From Clostridiaceae bacterium OM02-2AC (GTDB lineage: Bacteria; Bacillota_I; Bacilli_A; Erysipelotrichales; Erysipelotrichaceae): a DNA stretch of 20,682 nt. The notes beneath the pieces were generated by a model, which was given only the letters and a program-made list of their open reading frames with translations, ran no database searches and was not told the origin of the DNA. Made by a program: the position numbers and the translations under genes. The stretch is taken from assembly GCA_003481775.1 (NCBI GenBank), contig QULU01000054.1, positions 1 to 20,682 on the forward strand. Reading direction: 5' to 3'. Below are positions 7,974 through 14,678 of this stretch, one piece after another (the first letter of the stretch is position 1; each line of letters opens with the position of its first letter).

Positions 7974-8768
7974 CTATTCCATTTCCTTTAACGACTGAAG
8001 CTGGCTGTATGCAGGCGTAAGAATAAGCTCATATCGTCTTGTGATACAGGTCTTATAGAAACGTTTCTGAAGTTCACTTATAAATGGAGTAGCTTCAATG
8101 ATATCATAAATCTGATTCATATCTATTTTTGGATATATTCTCAGCAATGCTGCATTACATGCTTTATCCCCACACGAATTGATAAATGTGTAATAATTTA
8201 TTTTATTCCCATTCAGCTTTAAAGCTGAATTAGGAAATACATATATACGGTTTAATAGTTCATTTTCATCCTGCAAAACAGTCTTCATAAGCTCATCATC
8301 CATTTGTGGATATAAGCAGCTGCCACAGTCATAAATCGGAGCTAATTTCACTTGCAAGGTATAATCATTGATTAAAAATCCCCAATTTCCATTATGACGA
8401 TCAAAATTTCCAATCAATGCATCCGCAATAAACATATCCCAAAAAAATTTGCTCAGTTCCTGAGGAGAATATATTTCCTGCTCATTGATTGCCTCTAACA
8501 CACCTTCCAACTCCGTTTCATACCCGCTATTAGAGCTATTAAGGCATCCATTTTTTATTTCAGCAAATTCCTGAAGTCTGACACCGATAGAAGTAAAGTC
8601 TTTACAGGCAACTACGATTTTTTCTTTTCCTCTATAGTTTACTGTACCGAGACTTGTTTCCTGCGTATCAAACCCGAGCGACGCGAAGATATGACAAGCA
8701 ATATATTCTGATATACAGCTATTTGTATATCTCTGTTTCTTTTTTTCAAATGGAGGGAATTTCAACAT
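7974..8768 (-). CDS. HipA/CtkA-like protein kinase, intact frame lacking its 5' end
   Basis: A 264-codon frame encoding the body of a HipA_C/CtkA-type Ser/Thr kinase. It shows the catalytic loop GNFDRHNGNWG (about residues 120-130, with Asp123 and Asn128) and the metal-binding Asp147 in APIYDCGS. The first Met (8768) has no ribosome binding site and sits at MLKF, where the ATP-binding Lys lies in this family. The Gly-rich ATP loop, YGGGNGNKK, is encoded immediately upstream in the same frame but has no start codon there. The real start and first 14 codons are in another frame (see 8822-8863). As it stands the gene is probably a pseudogene, or needs a frameshift to be made whole at about 296 residues. 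No HipB antitoxin is adjacent. Confidence 0.8.
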   Translation of the reverse strand: MLKFPPFEKKKQRYTNSCISEYIACHIFASLGFDTQETSLGTVNYRGKEKIVVACKDFTSIGVRLQEFAEIKNGCLNSSNSGYETELEGVLEAINEQEIYSPQELSKFFWDMFIADALIGNFDRHNGNWGFLINDYTLQVKLAPIYDCGSCLYPQMDDELMKTVLQDENELLNRIYVFPNSALKLNGNKINYYTFINSCGDKACNAALLRIYPKIDMNQIYDIIEATPFISELQKRFYKTCITRRYELILTPAYSQLQSLKEME

Positions 8769-8821
8769 ATAAATTTGAGAGTTTATTCTGATTGCTTTTT
8801 TATTACCATTTCCTCCACCAT

Positions 8822-8863
8822 AAAACTTAGGTATATGACATCCAGATAGTTCGTAAAATCCAT
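8822..8863 (-). pseudogene. Frameshifted 5' end of the HipA/CtkA-like kinase
   Basis: ATG 8863 is preceded by GAGGAG about 7 bases upstream and opens MDFTNYLDVIYLSF. At the run of four T (minus strand 8825-8822) the frame is lost. Read one base back, the sequence continues YGGGNGNKKAIRINSQIY directly into MLKFPP of the large frame. One extra T would join the two parts into a normal kinase with its Gly-rich loop. The unshifted frame stops about 9 codons later. This may be a true mutation, a phase-variable or slippage site, or a sequencing error. Confidence 0.75.
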
Positions 8864-8892
8864 ACTGTCACTCCTCTCTCTTCGCTAAAGAT

Positions 8893-8901
8893 ATTATAAC
8901 A
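8893..8901 (-). promoter_or_regulatory. Extended -10 promoter of the kinase operon
   Basis: The minus strand reads TGTTATAAT, identical to the extended -10 before mgtE. It lies about 30 bases before the SD-supported kinase start (8863), which further supports that start over the internal Met at 8768. Confidence 0.55.
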
Positions 8902-8910
8902 AATAAACAT

Positions 8911-8944
8911 AAAAGAGCATAACTTTTTTCTATTATGCTCTTTT
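8911..8944 (-). terminator. Terminator of the Clp-like ATPase gene
   Basis: A perfect 12-bp stem, AAAAGAGCATAA (8911-8922) with TTATGCTCTTTT (8933-8944), has a 10-base loop. On the minus strand it is followed by T-rich sequence. It lies about 190 bases after the stop of the Clp-like gene and just before the kinase promoter; it could also work on the plus strand. Confidence 0.7.
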
Positions 8945-9135
8945 GGCTTTGAAATTCATAAGAATAGCTTATGACTGTTGCACAATTATTCTATCCTCTA
9001 TCAGCTTTCTGAATATGAACGGCTGGCTATCAATGGAGGCTTTGGAAACATGATGGTCTATTAAAATATCTCGTACCATCAGATACTACCGGCCATAACC
9101 CCATTGAGTTCGGCCCTATTCAAATGCATATCGTG

Positions 9136-11067
9136 TTATACCTTCACGATTTTTTTCTTCAGCTTCTTTGCAGCTTCATCCAATGTGCTGCTGGATTCGA
9201 TTGCCTCCAGAATTGCAGTTTCCTCCATCGTCTTTTCCCACTTCTTCAGCATATTTTTCATGACAGTAACCTTATCCTTCTGTTCCAGATCATGGAATAC
9301 AAATACCTCATCAAACAGAGCTGTAAAGGAAGCTCCCAGACTATGCTTTACCTGCAGAAGCGGATCGCTGGTTTCCTGAAACTTCAACGCACTCACACTG
9401 GAGCACGGGAAATCTCCGCTCATAATCATAATACTGTGGCGAAGATCGATTTTCTGTACATCGCGTTCCAGATAGCCGCGTTCAATTCCCTGTTTTAAAA
9501 ACTGCAGCATTGCTTCATTTGCCATATGCAGATTGGTCACATTTACAATGGTATAAGGATTTCTGCGCAGCTTGGAAAGGTTGTGATCCAGATTGCGATC
9601 CAATGCCGCCATATCCAGCTCCACCATATCCTCCTGATTAAAATACAGGCGGTTAAACTGATGAATCAATGTCTTCTTACCTACGCCCTGATTTCCCAGA
9701 AACAGCCATACACCTAGCGGACGCTCACTGATAATTCCCTGTTCGATCCACTCCAGCTGTCCCATCAGCTTACGAATGACCTCCTTCTGCGCAACCATGG
9801 TCGTTTCCAGATGCTTTTTCAGCTCCTGCAGCCGGTTGCGGGAAGCCAGCGGAATATCCGTCAGCTTTTCTATGACATCACGTACCATATCCTCACTGAC
9901 ACTGCGCTCACTCTGCCGCTTTGCCCCCACGCAGGCAAGATCCAGCACATCGATCGCCTTATCCGGAAACTTTCTCTGCGGCATGTAATACGCACAGTAT
10001 TTCACGATTTGTTCCAGAACCTCCTCCTGAATCTTTACAGCATGAAAATCTTCATACTCCTTTTTCTTCGCCTTCAGCATTTTAATGGTATCCTCAACAT
10101 CCGGCTCCCGTATGGTAATGATCTGAAAGCGACGCTCCAGCGCACGATCCTTTTCAATATACATTTCATATTCTTCAATGGTGGTTGCCCCGATACATTT
10201 GATAACACCTCTTGCCAGATATGGCTTCAGCACACTGGAAACATCTATTGAGCCCTCGGATTTGCCGGCTCCGATCATCAGATGGATTTCATCAATAAAT
10301 AAAATAACATTAGGATATTTCTCCAGCAGACGGATGATATTCTGGAGCTTTTCCTCAAAATCACCACGGTATTTGGTACCGGCCACAAGCGAATTCAAAT
10401 GCAGCTCATAAATACAGGCATCCTTCAGCGAAGGCACCAGATTCTGCTGAATCATACCGGCCAGCTTTTCCACCAGAGCGGTCTTACCGACACCGGGCTC
10501 ACCAATCAGCAACGGATTTGCCTTATCCTTGCGCGACAATACGGAAATCATAAAATTGAGCTCCGCATCTCTTCCCACAATATCCTGATTTGCTCCGCAC
10601 ATATTCAAATTGCGCAGCTCACTGATTTTATCAAGCTCACTCATACTGCCATGCTCCATCTGCAGCAAAAGCACCTCTTCATCCACATCATAGCGATGCA
10701 GTATCTCCGTTGCCACACAGCTGTTTGTCTGCAGCAGTGCCAGTGTCAGAGAATCCACATCCATCATCGTATTTTGTTTTCTGGAGGACAGTGACATCCC
10801 CCGCTCCAGTATATCATCCACAACCTGTGTGATCTGCAGCTCCTCCACATCCTGATCCTTCAATCCAAAAAGAACCATTAAATCCTCCTTGAGCTGAAAA
10901 TAATATACACCCTGTGCACATAACAGCCGTGACAGCGGCGTTGCGGTATCCTTCAATATCGCAAGCAGCAGATGCTCGCTTCCGACATAATTGTTGCCCA
11001 TCTCCCTGGCTTCCTCTCTTGCTGTATCCAGAATTGCGGAAACCTGTGTATTTAAACGATACTTCAT
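9136..11067 (-). CDS. Clp-family AAA+ ATPase with a degenerate second ATPase domain
   Basis: A 643-residue ClpC/ClpA-type unfoldase relative, shorter than the usual 750-850. Order: a Clp_N double repeat (about 1-145); a first AAA+ domain with Walker A GEPGVGKT (189-196), pore loop KYRG (232-235), Walker B LFIDE (256-260) and arginines in ALERRF (309-314); then a second AAA+ domain (about 425-643). The ClpC middle domain is absent. In the second domain the P-loop is altered (GNQGVGKKT, 458-466), the Walker B acids are gone (TIVNVTNLHM, 506-515), the usual GYVG pore loop is missing, and the arginine-finger region reads ASFTALFDE. No ClpP-docking [LIV]G[FL] tripeptide was recognised. Probably only ring 1 hydrolyses ATP. 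Upstream lies a CtsR-like repeat; the gene stands alone. Confidence 0.9.
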   Translation of the reverse strand: MKYRLNTQVSAILDTAREEAREMGNNYVGSEHLLLAILKDTATPLSRLLCAQGVYYFQLKEDLMVLFGLKDQDVEELQITQVVDDILERGMSLSSRKQNTMMDVDSLTLALLQTNSCVATEILHRYDVDEEVLLLQMEHGSMSELDKISELRNLNMCGANQDIVGRDAELNFMISVLSRKDKANPLLIGEPGVGKTALVEKLAGMIQQNLVPSLKDACIYELHLNSLVAGTKYRGDFEEKLQNIIRLLEKYPNVILFIDEIHLMIGAGKSEGSIDVSSVLKPYLARGVIKCIGATTIEEYEMYIEKDRALERRFQIITIREPDVEDTIKMLKAKKKEYEDFHAVKIQEEVLEQIVKYCAYYMPQRKFPDKAIDVLDLACVGAKRQSERSVSEDMVRDVIEKLTDIPLASRNRLQELKKHLETTMVAQKEVIRKLMGQLEWIEQGIISERPLGVWLFLGNQGVGKKTLIHQFNRLYFNQEDMVELDMAALDRNLDHNLSKLRRNPYTIVNVTNLHMANEAMLQFLKQGIERGYLERDVQKIDLRHSIMIMSGDFPCSSVSALKFQETSDPLLQVKHSLGASFTALFDEVFVFHDLEQKDKVTVMKNMLKKWEKTMEETAILEAIESSSTLDEAAKKLKKKIVKV

Positions 11068-11122
11068 ATCTTCACCATCCTCGTCATTCTATAGCATATG
11101 AACTTCATACGCTGCTTTTGTT

Positions 11123-11154
11123 AGTATAACCACTTTATTTCACAATATTTCACG
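11123..11154 (-). promoter_or_regulatory. Clp-like gene promoter with CtsR-like heptad repeat
   Basis: On the minus strand TATACT (11128-11123) serves as -10. Overlapping the -35 position is CGTGAAATATTGTGAAA (11154-11138), two GTGAAA-type heptads separated by three bases. Spacing and layout equal the known CtsR operator (heptad GGTCAAA, 3-base gap with central A), with GTGAAA in place of GTCAAA. A further GTGAA lies inverted next to it (11157-11161). Regulation by a CtsR-like repressor is inferred; no ctsR gene lies in the window. Confidence 0.5.
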
Positions 11155-11244
11155 TTGTGAAGCAGAAGCTCTACAAAACGTTCGACGAATACAGACAGGA
11201 AAACAAAGAAAAACATATAGTAAAGGGAAAGGAGGTGTCAAAGC

Positions 11245-11421
11245 ATGGCAAAGCGTGTCCGTTCCAGTCCGCGAACATCCTCAATAATTCTGTCTGTCAG
11301 CATTATCAGCGTTTCAATTATCGGCGGTATCGTACTGTTTCCTGTTCTGGAAATCGGCAGTATTCTATTGGTAGCAATCGTCATATTCCTGCTGAGCAGA
11401 AATCAGAATCCGCGGTGCTGA
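11245..11421 (+). CDS. Small two-helix membrane protein
   Basis: A 58-residue protein not visible in the longer overlapping frame. The start ATG 11245 has a very strong AAAGGAGGTG 7 bases upstream, whereas the competing plus-strand frame (11157-11459) has no ribosome binding site and no coding character. The protein has a basic N-terminus (MAKRVRSSPR), a hydrophobic segment at about residues 13-31, a short turn with Pro and Glu, a second hydrophobic segment at about 37-50, and a polar tail. It should sit in the membrane with both ends inside. No family recognised. It is divergent from the Clp-like gene and ends before the terminator at 11486. Confidence 0.7.
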   Translation: MAKRVRSSPRTSSIILSVSIISVSIIGGIVLFPVLEIGSILLVAIVIFLLSRNQNPRC

Positions 11422-11485
11422 CTGCTTTTTTAGAATGCAGCGATATCATAGACTTGTAGAATAAGTCGTCGTAATCCAACCGCTT

Positions 11486-11514
11486 AAAAAGGGCAGGCTG
11501 ACTGCCTGTCCTTT
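11486..11514 (-). terminator. Terminator of the dinB/VOC group
   Basis: An 8-bp G+C-rich stem (GGGCAGGC 11491-11498 with GCCTGTCC 11504-11511, one G-T pair) is extended by three A-T pairs and followed on the minus strand by five T. It overlaps the stop codon of the VOC gene. Confidence 0.8.
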
Positions 11515-11890
11515 ACGCTTCTCTTAACAGATACACCTGGTGATCCTGATCATAAAAGCTGAACATCCTCCCGTAAGGAAACTTCTGAATGTCATCCACA
11601 ATCACACCATTCTTTAAAAGACGATGATGCTCCTCTTCAATATCCTCACAGGTAAACATAACAGACGGATGTGCTGTAGATACCTGCGGATTGGCTTGCT
11701 CCATACGGGAGCGTTCAAACAGGACAATCGTTGTCTGCGCATGATAATCCGGTGCAGTTTCCAACCAGATCATACCCGGCCCCAACGCCTGCTCTTCACG
11801 AATCACAAAGCCCATATTCTCTGTCCAAAACTTTTTTGCCTCTATACTGCTTTTTACATATACAGTTATTTTTGCTATATTGGAAATCAT
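11513..11890 (-). CDS. VOC-fold (glyoxalase/bleomycin-resistance-like) protein
   Basis: A 125-residue protein of the vicinal oxygen chelate superfamily, starting MISNIAKITVYVKS. ATG 11890 has GGAGG 7 bases upstream; the frame extends 15 codons more (to 11935), but that lysine-rich stretch is not part of the fold. It has two beta-alpha-beta-beta-beta-like halves with FWTENMGF (first helix and turn) and a C-terminal FYDQDHQVYLL, where the Asp-His-Gln region replaces the usual DPDGN loop. The metal and substrate are not predictable; single-domain members include antibiotic-binding proteins, lyases and isomerases. It lies about 50 bases after the 88-residue gene on the same strand, so it may be the last gene of the dinB operon. 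Confidence 0.85.
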   Translation of the reverse strand: MISNIAKITVYVKSSIEAKKFWTENMGFVIREEQALGPGMIWLETAPDYHAQTTIVLFERSRMEQANPQVSTAHPSVMFTCEDIEEEHHRLLKNGVIVDDIQKFPYGRMFSFYDQDHQVYLLREA

Positions 11891-11940
11891 ATGTATCCCT
11901 CCGTCCTTAGTATGCGCGCACTTCTTTTTCTTCATACCGC

Positions 11941-12207
11941 CTATGGCTTTGTACTCTCCAGAAACCAGCGTGTGCGTTCAAAATACAGATCGCGCTTCTG
12001 TCCGTGAATCATGCATTCATAGCACAGGCCACAGCCACCGACCGAGGAGGCCTTATTGCGAATTTGCAGCACTCTGTCGATTTCATACTTTACCCCGTTA
12101 TCCCACAGCACAGCAACCGGCTTCAATACTTCGTTCTTTCCCATGACAGTCAGCACATCCACATATTTCTTATACAGGCGCTGTCTTGGCTCATGCAGCT
12201 TCTGCAT
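11941..12207 (-). CDS. Small conserved DinB-neighbour protein
   Basis: An 88-residue protein with a basic N-terminus, a core VLWDNGVKYEIDRVLQI, a Gly/Cys-rich segment GGCGLCYEC (about 58-66), and a C-terminal DLYFERTRWFLE. From memory, similar short proteins (YEIDRV ... WFVE pattern) commonly sit beside dinB-type polymerase genes in Clostridia and related groups, so a role as accessory to the polymerase is plausible but unproven. The start ATG 12207 has GAGG 7 bases upstream, overlapping the dinB stop codon, which indicates translational coupling with dinB. No membrane segment or signal peptide. The three cysteines could bind metal. Confidence 0.8.
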   Translation of the reverse strand: MQKLHEPRQRLYKKYVDVLTVMGKNEVLKPVAVLWDNGVKYEIDRVLQIRNKASSVGGCGLCYECMIHGQKRDLYFERTRWFLESTKP

Positions 12208-12215
12208 AGGCTACC

Positions 12216-13466
12216 TCAAAAGAAACCGACCGGATGCACCACATGATCCTCTTTGGGATTGAAATCCGTCAGATGTCTGTCCTTCAGCAGAGAACAGCGC
12301 TGTATTTTTGAAAAACCGAAGCGATTCCGTATAGCATCTATTGTCTCCTCCAACATCCGCTGCCGATGCCGCTCCTCCTCACTGACAAACAGGTTTAGCT
12401 GTGTCATTCCACAATCCTTTTCGATTCCGCTAAGCGTCACCCCAATCGTACGAAGCGGTGTGGAAAAGTCATAGTTTTCCTTTAATAAAGACAGAACCAC
12501 CGGCATAATCTCAGCAGCGATATTGGTGGCCTGCGCCAGCTTTCTCTGCCTGCTGAACCAGATCAGCTCGGTACTTCGCAGCGTAACGGAAATCACACTG
12601 CCGCGAAGTCCCTGATCCCGAAGACGGGAAGCAACGGATTCCACAAGTACATAATATACGATTTTCGCATCCTCGAAGCTTTTGATATCCTTAGGAGCAG
12701 TAATAGCGTTTCCCACCGATTTCACCGGCTCCTGATGCGAGGTCAGCGCAACCTCGGATACATCCTCTCCATTCGCAAACCACCAAATCAGCTCTCCCAC
12801 CTTTCCAAAGCGGTCCTTCATCCAGCCCTGAGGAAGCTGTGCAAGCTGCCCGATCGTTTCAATGGAGTAATGTGCCAGCTTATGCTTCGTCGCTCTCCCG
12901 ACATAAAACAAATCCTCTACCGGCAAGGGCCATATCCTATCGCGATAATTTTCTCTTGTAATCTCCACCAGGCCGCGATGCTTATCCATATCAGAGCCGA
13001 TCTTCGCAAAAATTTTATTATAGCTGACACCCATGGATACCGTCATTCCCAGCTCATGCGCAACACGATTCTGAATGCTTCGTGCAATGCTCATTCCGTT
13101 GCCGAACAGAGCTGTTGATTCGCTTACATCTATCCATGCCTCATCCAGACCGAAGGACTCCACCTTATCCGTATATTCGCGATAGATATCCTTAACCTTT
13201 TCTGTATAATACATGTACTCCTCATAATCCGGCTTCAGAATACGCAGCTGCGGACACTTCGCCAGTGCTTCCCGCAGAGATTCTCCGGTTTTAATATGAA
13301 ACGCCTTAGCTTTATCATTCTTTGCCAGAATAATCCCATGACGCTCTTCTTCGTTTCCGCCTACTGCCATCGGCACATCCCGCAGCTCGGGATACTTCAT
13401 TTCTTCAATCTGCGCATAGCAGTGATTGATATCACTGTGTACAATAATACGGTCTTTTCTCTGCAT
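12216..13466 (-). CDS. dinB: Y-family DNA polymerase (DNA polymerase IV/DinB type)
   Basis: A 416-residue translesion polymerase acting at stalled replication forks. Catalytic acids are Asp12 (in HSDINHCYA) and Asp108-Glu109 (in FGLDEAWIDV). Tyr17 fits the steric-gate position. The finger/palm segment ILAKNDKAKAFHIKTGE is typical of the subgroup, and a helix-hairpin-helix thumb and little-finger domain follow. The C-terminal QLNLF (356-360) is a textbook beta-clamp-binding motif. The N-terminal DINHCYA instead of the classical DMDAFFA marks the Clostridia-type DinB subgroup. GAGGTGAG precedes ATG 13466. It is divergent from an S24/LexA-like regulator and followed by an 8-base gap and a coupled small gene, so it is probably damage-induced under that regulator. 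Confidence 0.94.
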   Translation of the reverse strand: MQRKDRIIVHSDINHCYAQIEEMKYPELRDVPMAVGGNEEERHGIILAKNDKAKAFHIKTGESLREALAKCPQLRILKPDYEEYMYYTEKVKDIYREYTDKVESFGLDEAWIDVSESTALFGNGMSIARSIQNRVAHELGMTVSMGVSYNKIFAKIGSDMDKHRGLVEITRENYRDRIWPLPVEDLFYVGRATKHKLAHYSIETIGQLAQLPQGWMKDRFGKVGELIWWFANGEDVSEVALTSHQEPVKSVGNAITAPKDIKSFEDAKIVYYVLVESVASRLRDQGLRGSVISVTLRSTELIWFSRQRKLAQATNIAAEIMPVVLSLLKENYDFSTPLRTIGVTLSGIEKDCGMTQLNLFVSEEERHRQRMLEETIDAIRNRFGFSKIQRCSLLKDRHLTDFNPKEDHVVHPVGFF

Positions 13467-13487
13467 AGGAACTCACCTCACACAACT

Positions 13488-13515
13488 ATTATATGCATTT
13501 TGTTCCGTTTTTCAA
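13488..13515 (-). promoter_or_regulatory. dinB promoter
   Basis: On the minus strand TTGAAA (13515-13510), a 16-base spacer and a perfect TATAAT (13493-13488) precede the dinB start by about 20 bases. The -35 touches the inverted repeat at 13516-13543. Confidence 0.7.
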
Positions 13516-13558
13516 CCAATACTGGAACGATACCAGAAATTGGCAGTTTGGAAATACC
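13516..13558. promoter_or_regulatory. Probable operator between dinB and the S24 regulator
   Basis: An interrupted inverted repeat, CCAAT-n-CTGG (13516-13525) with CCAG-nn-ATTGG (13533-13543), lies between the two divergent promoters, overlapping the rightward -35. A direct repeat of TGGAA-(CG)-ATACC (13523-13534) and TGGAAATACC (13549-13558) follows. This is not the Bacillus LexA box. It is the natural place for the adjacent HTH/S24 protein to bind. Confidence 0.5.
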
Positions 13559-13569
13559 GTTTTTATATA
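13540..13569 (+). promoter_or_regulatory. Promoter of the S24 regulator gene
   Basis: TTGGCA (13540-13545), an 18-base spacer and TATATA (13564-13569) lie about 45 bases before the start codon. The -35 overlaps the right arm of the inverted repeat, suggesting autorepression. Confidence 0.45.
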
Positions 13570-13613
13570 CAGATTGAATTTCTATGCTATACTATATACA
13601 GGAGGACATCTTC

Positions 13614-14198
13614 ATGAAATTAAGTGAGCTATTAACCTATTATCGGCACCGGGACGGTCTCAGTCTGGAAAGCGTTGGAGATTTCGTCGGTGTATCAAAA
13701 TCAACCGTAAAGCGCTGGGAATCCGGGGAATCCAGCAATGTTCCGCAGGCTCGTTTAGACAGACTGTCCGAGCTGTTTGGAATTGATGTGCAGGCATGTC
13801 TGCAGGGACATGTAAAGCCGATCCTGGGCTATGTGAAGGCCGGTTATGATTTGTTTGCGAATGAGAATCTGCTGGGCTATGAAGAGGTGAGCGCGAGAGA
13901 AGCCGCTCAGGGTGATTATTACCTTCGTGTTCAGGGAGATTCCATGACAGGTTCCCGTATTTATGACGGAGATCTGGTATATGTTAAAAGCTGCAGTGAT
14001 GTGGAAAACGGAGATATCGCGGTTGTTTTACTAAATCAAAATGAAGTAACCATAAAGAAAATATTGAAAAAGGAGCATACGGTTATTTTAATGGCAACAA
14101 ACCCGATAGTGGAACCAAGGGTTTTCACACAGCAGGAAATCGAAGAAGGCCAGATGAAAATCATCGGCAGAGTTTTGCATTCTAAAATACGATTTTAA
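13614..14198 (+). CDS. HTH/S24 LexA-like autoprotease repressor
   Basis: A 194-residue regulator with an N-terminal Cro/C1-type helix-turn-helix (about 3-58, with VGDFVGVSKSTVKRWESGE) joined to a C-terminal S24 peptidase domain (about 70-194). All parts needed for self-cleavage are visible: the Ala-Gly scissile pair in YVKAG (76-77), the catalytic Ser110 in GDSM, and the general-base Lys148 in EVTIKK. ATG 13614 is chosen because AGGAGG lies 8 bases upstream; the frame continues 10 codons earlier through promoter sequence. It is divergent from dinB. By analogy with LexA, CI-type and HdiR proteins, it probably represses itself and dinB until RecA-stimulated cleavage; its target range is inference. 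Confidence 0.9.
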   Translation: MKLSELLTYYRHRDGLSLESVGDFVGVSKSTVKRWESGESSNVPQARLDRLSELFGIDVQACLQGHVKPILGYVKAGYDLFANENLLGYEEVSAREAAQGDYYLRVQGDSMTGSRIYDGDLVYVKSCSDVENGDIAVVLLNQNEVTIKKILKKEHTVILMATNPIVEPRVFTQQEIEEGQMKIIGRVLHSKIRF

Positions 14199-14250
14199 AA
14201 AACATTGTAAAAATAAGGAAATTATGTCATACTAATGGGGTAGGTTTGTA

Positions 14251-14354
14251 TATAATATCATACTTTTATGTATATATGCATTTGTTACTTATTAAGGGAG
14301 TATTTTCCTTAAAAGATGAAAAAAATGGATGTTTTCGGGGGAGAAAGCATCCAT
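14251..14354 (+). promoter_or_regulatory. Promoter and structured leader of a small gene
   Basis: TATAAT (14251-14256, no clear -35) is followed by two stem-loops: an 8-bp TTAAGGGA/TTCCTTAA stem (14293-14313) and a 12-bp stem (14325-14336 with 14343-14354) with a GGGGGA loop and one G-T pair. The TTG start with its ribosome binding site follows about 40 bases later. The second stem is preceded by seven A, so on the minus strand it would be a good terminator, although no minus-strand gene lies here. Function not recognised. Confidence 0.4.
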
Positions 14355-14394
14355 CTCATATAGTATAGATTTTAACACAGAGGGAGGAATTGGA

Positions 14395-14634
14395 TTGAAA
14401 ACAGATGAACTGCTGGAATATATACAAACACATTGTAATTTGAATTATATATCCGATATACGAAATCCAATCTATCTGAAAGAATGTCTTGCTTTTCTTT
14501 ATGATATTGATAAAGCTGCGTTCACCATTCAGCAATGGCGGTATCTTTGCGAATATATCACCGGACAGGAATGCAGGGCCTGTGATATTGATGCTATCCG
14601 AAAAATAATCAATTCCTTCTGTTATCGTGTATAA
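14395..14634 (+). CDS. Small hypothetical protein with TTG start
   Basis: A 79-residue protein beginning MKTDELLEYIQTHCNLNYIS if translated from TTG 14395, which has GGAGG 7 bases upstream. The alternative ATG at 14329 lies inside a strong hairpin and lacks a ribosome binding site. The protein is helical in character, acidic at the N-terminus, with five cysteines (including CRAC near the C-terminus) and no membrane segment. I do not recognise a family. It is preceded by an unusual structured leader and followed 44 bases later by another small gene in the same direction, so both may be one transcript ending at the terminator at 14901. Confidence 0.65.
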   Translation: MKTDELLEYIQTHCNLNYISDIRNPIYLKECLAFLYDIDKAAFTIQQWRYLCEYITGQECRACDIDAIRKIINSFCYRV

Positions 14635-14678
14635 ACATACAGAATATGGCAATCCTCTAGCTACAGGAGGTCATCGTC

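Noticed and set aside
9003..9135. Possible remnant of an IS transposase, with YYRP and HNPIEFG-like words in adjacent frames
   Set aside because: The words are short, in different frames, and no terminal repeats or further transposase motifs could be found.
11157..11459. 100-codon plus-strand frame upstream of the VOC gene
   Set aside because: No ribosome binding site at its start, and it overlaps the better-supported 58-residue gene at 11245-11421 in another frame.
14329..14394. ATG 14329 as start of the small hypothetical gene
   Set aside because: It lies inside a 12-bp hairpin without a ribosome binding site; TTG 14395 has GGAGG at ideal distance.
14356..14652. 98-codon minus-strand frame that the apparent minus-strand terminator at 14325-14354 could serve
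   Set aside because: It is antisense to the 79-residue gene, its translation resembles a shadow frame, and it has no good ribosome binding site.
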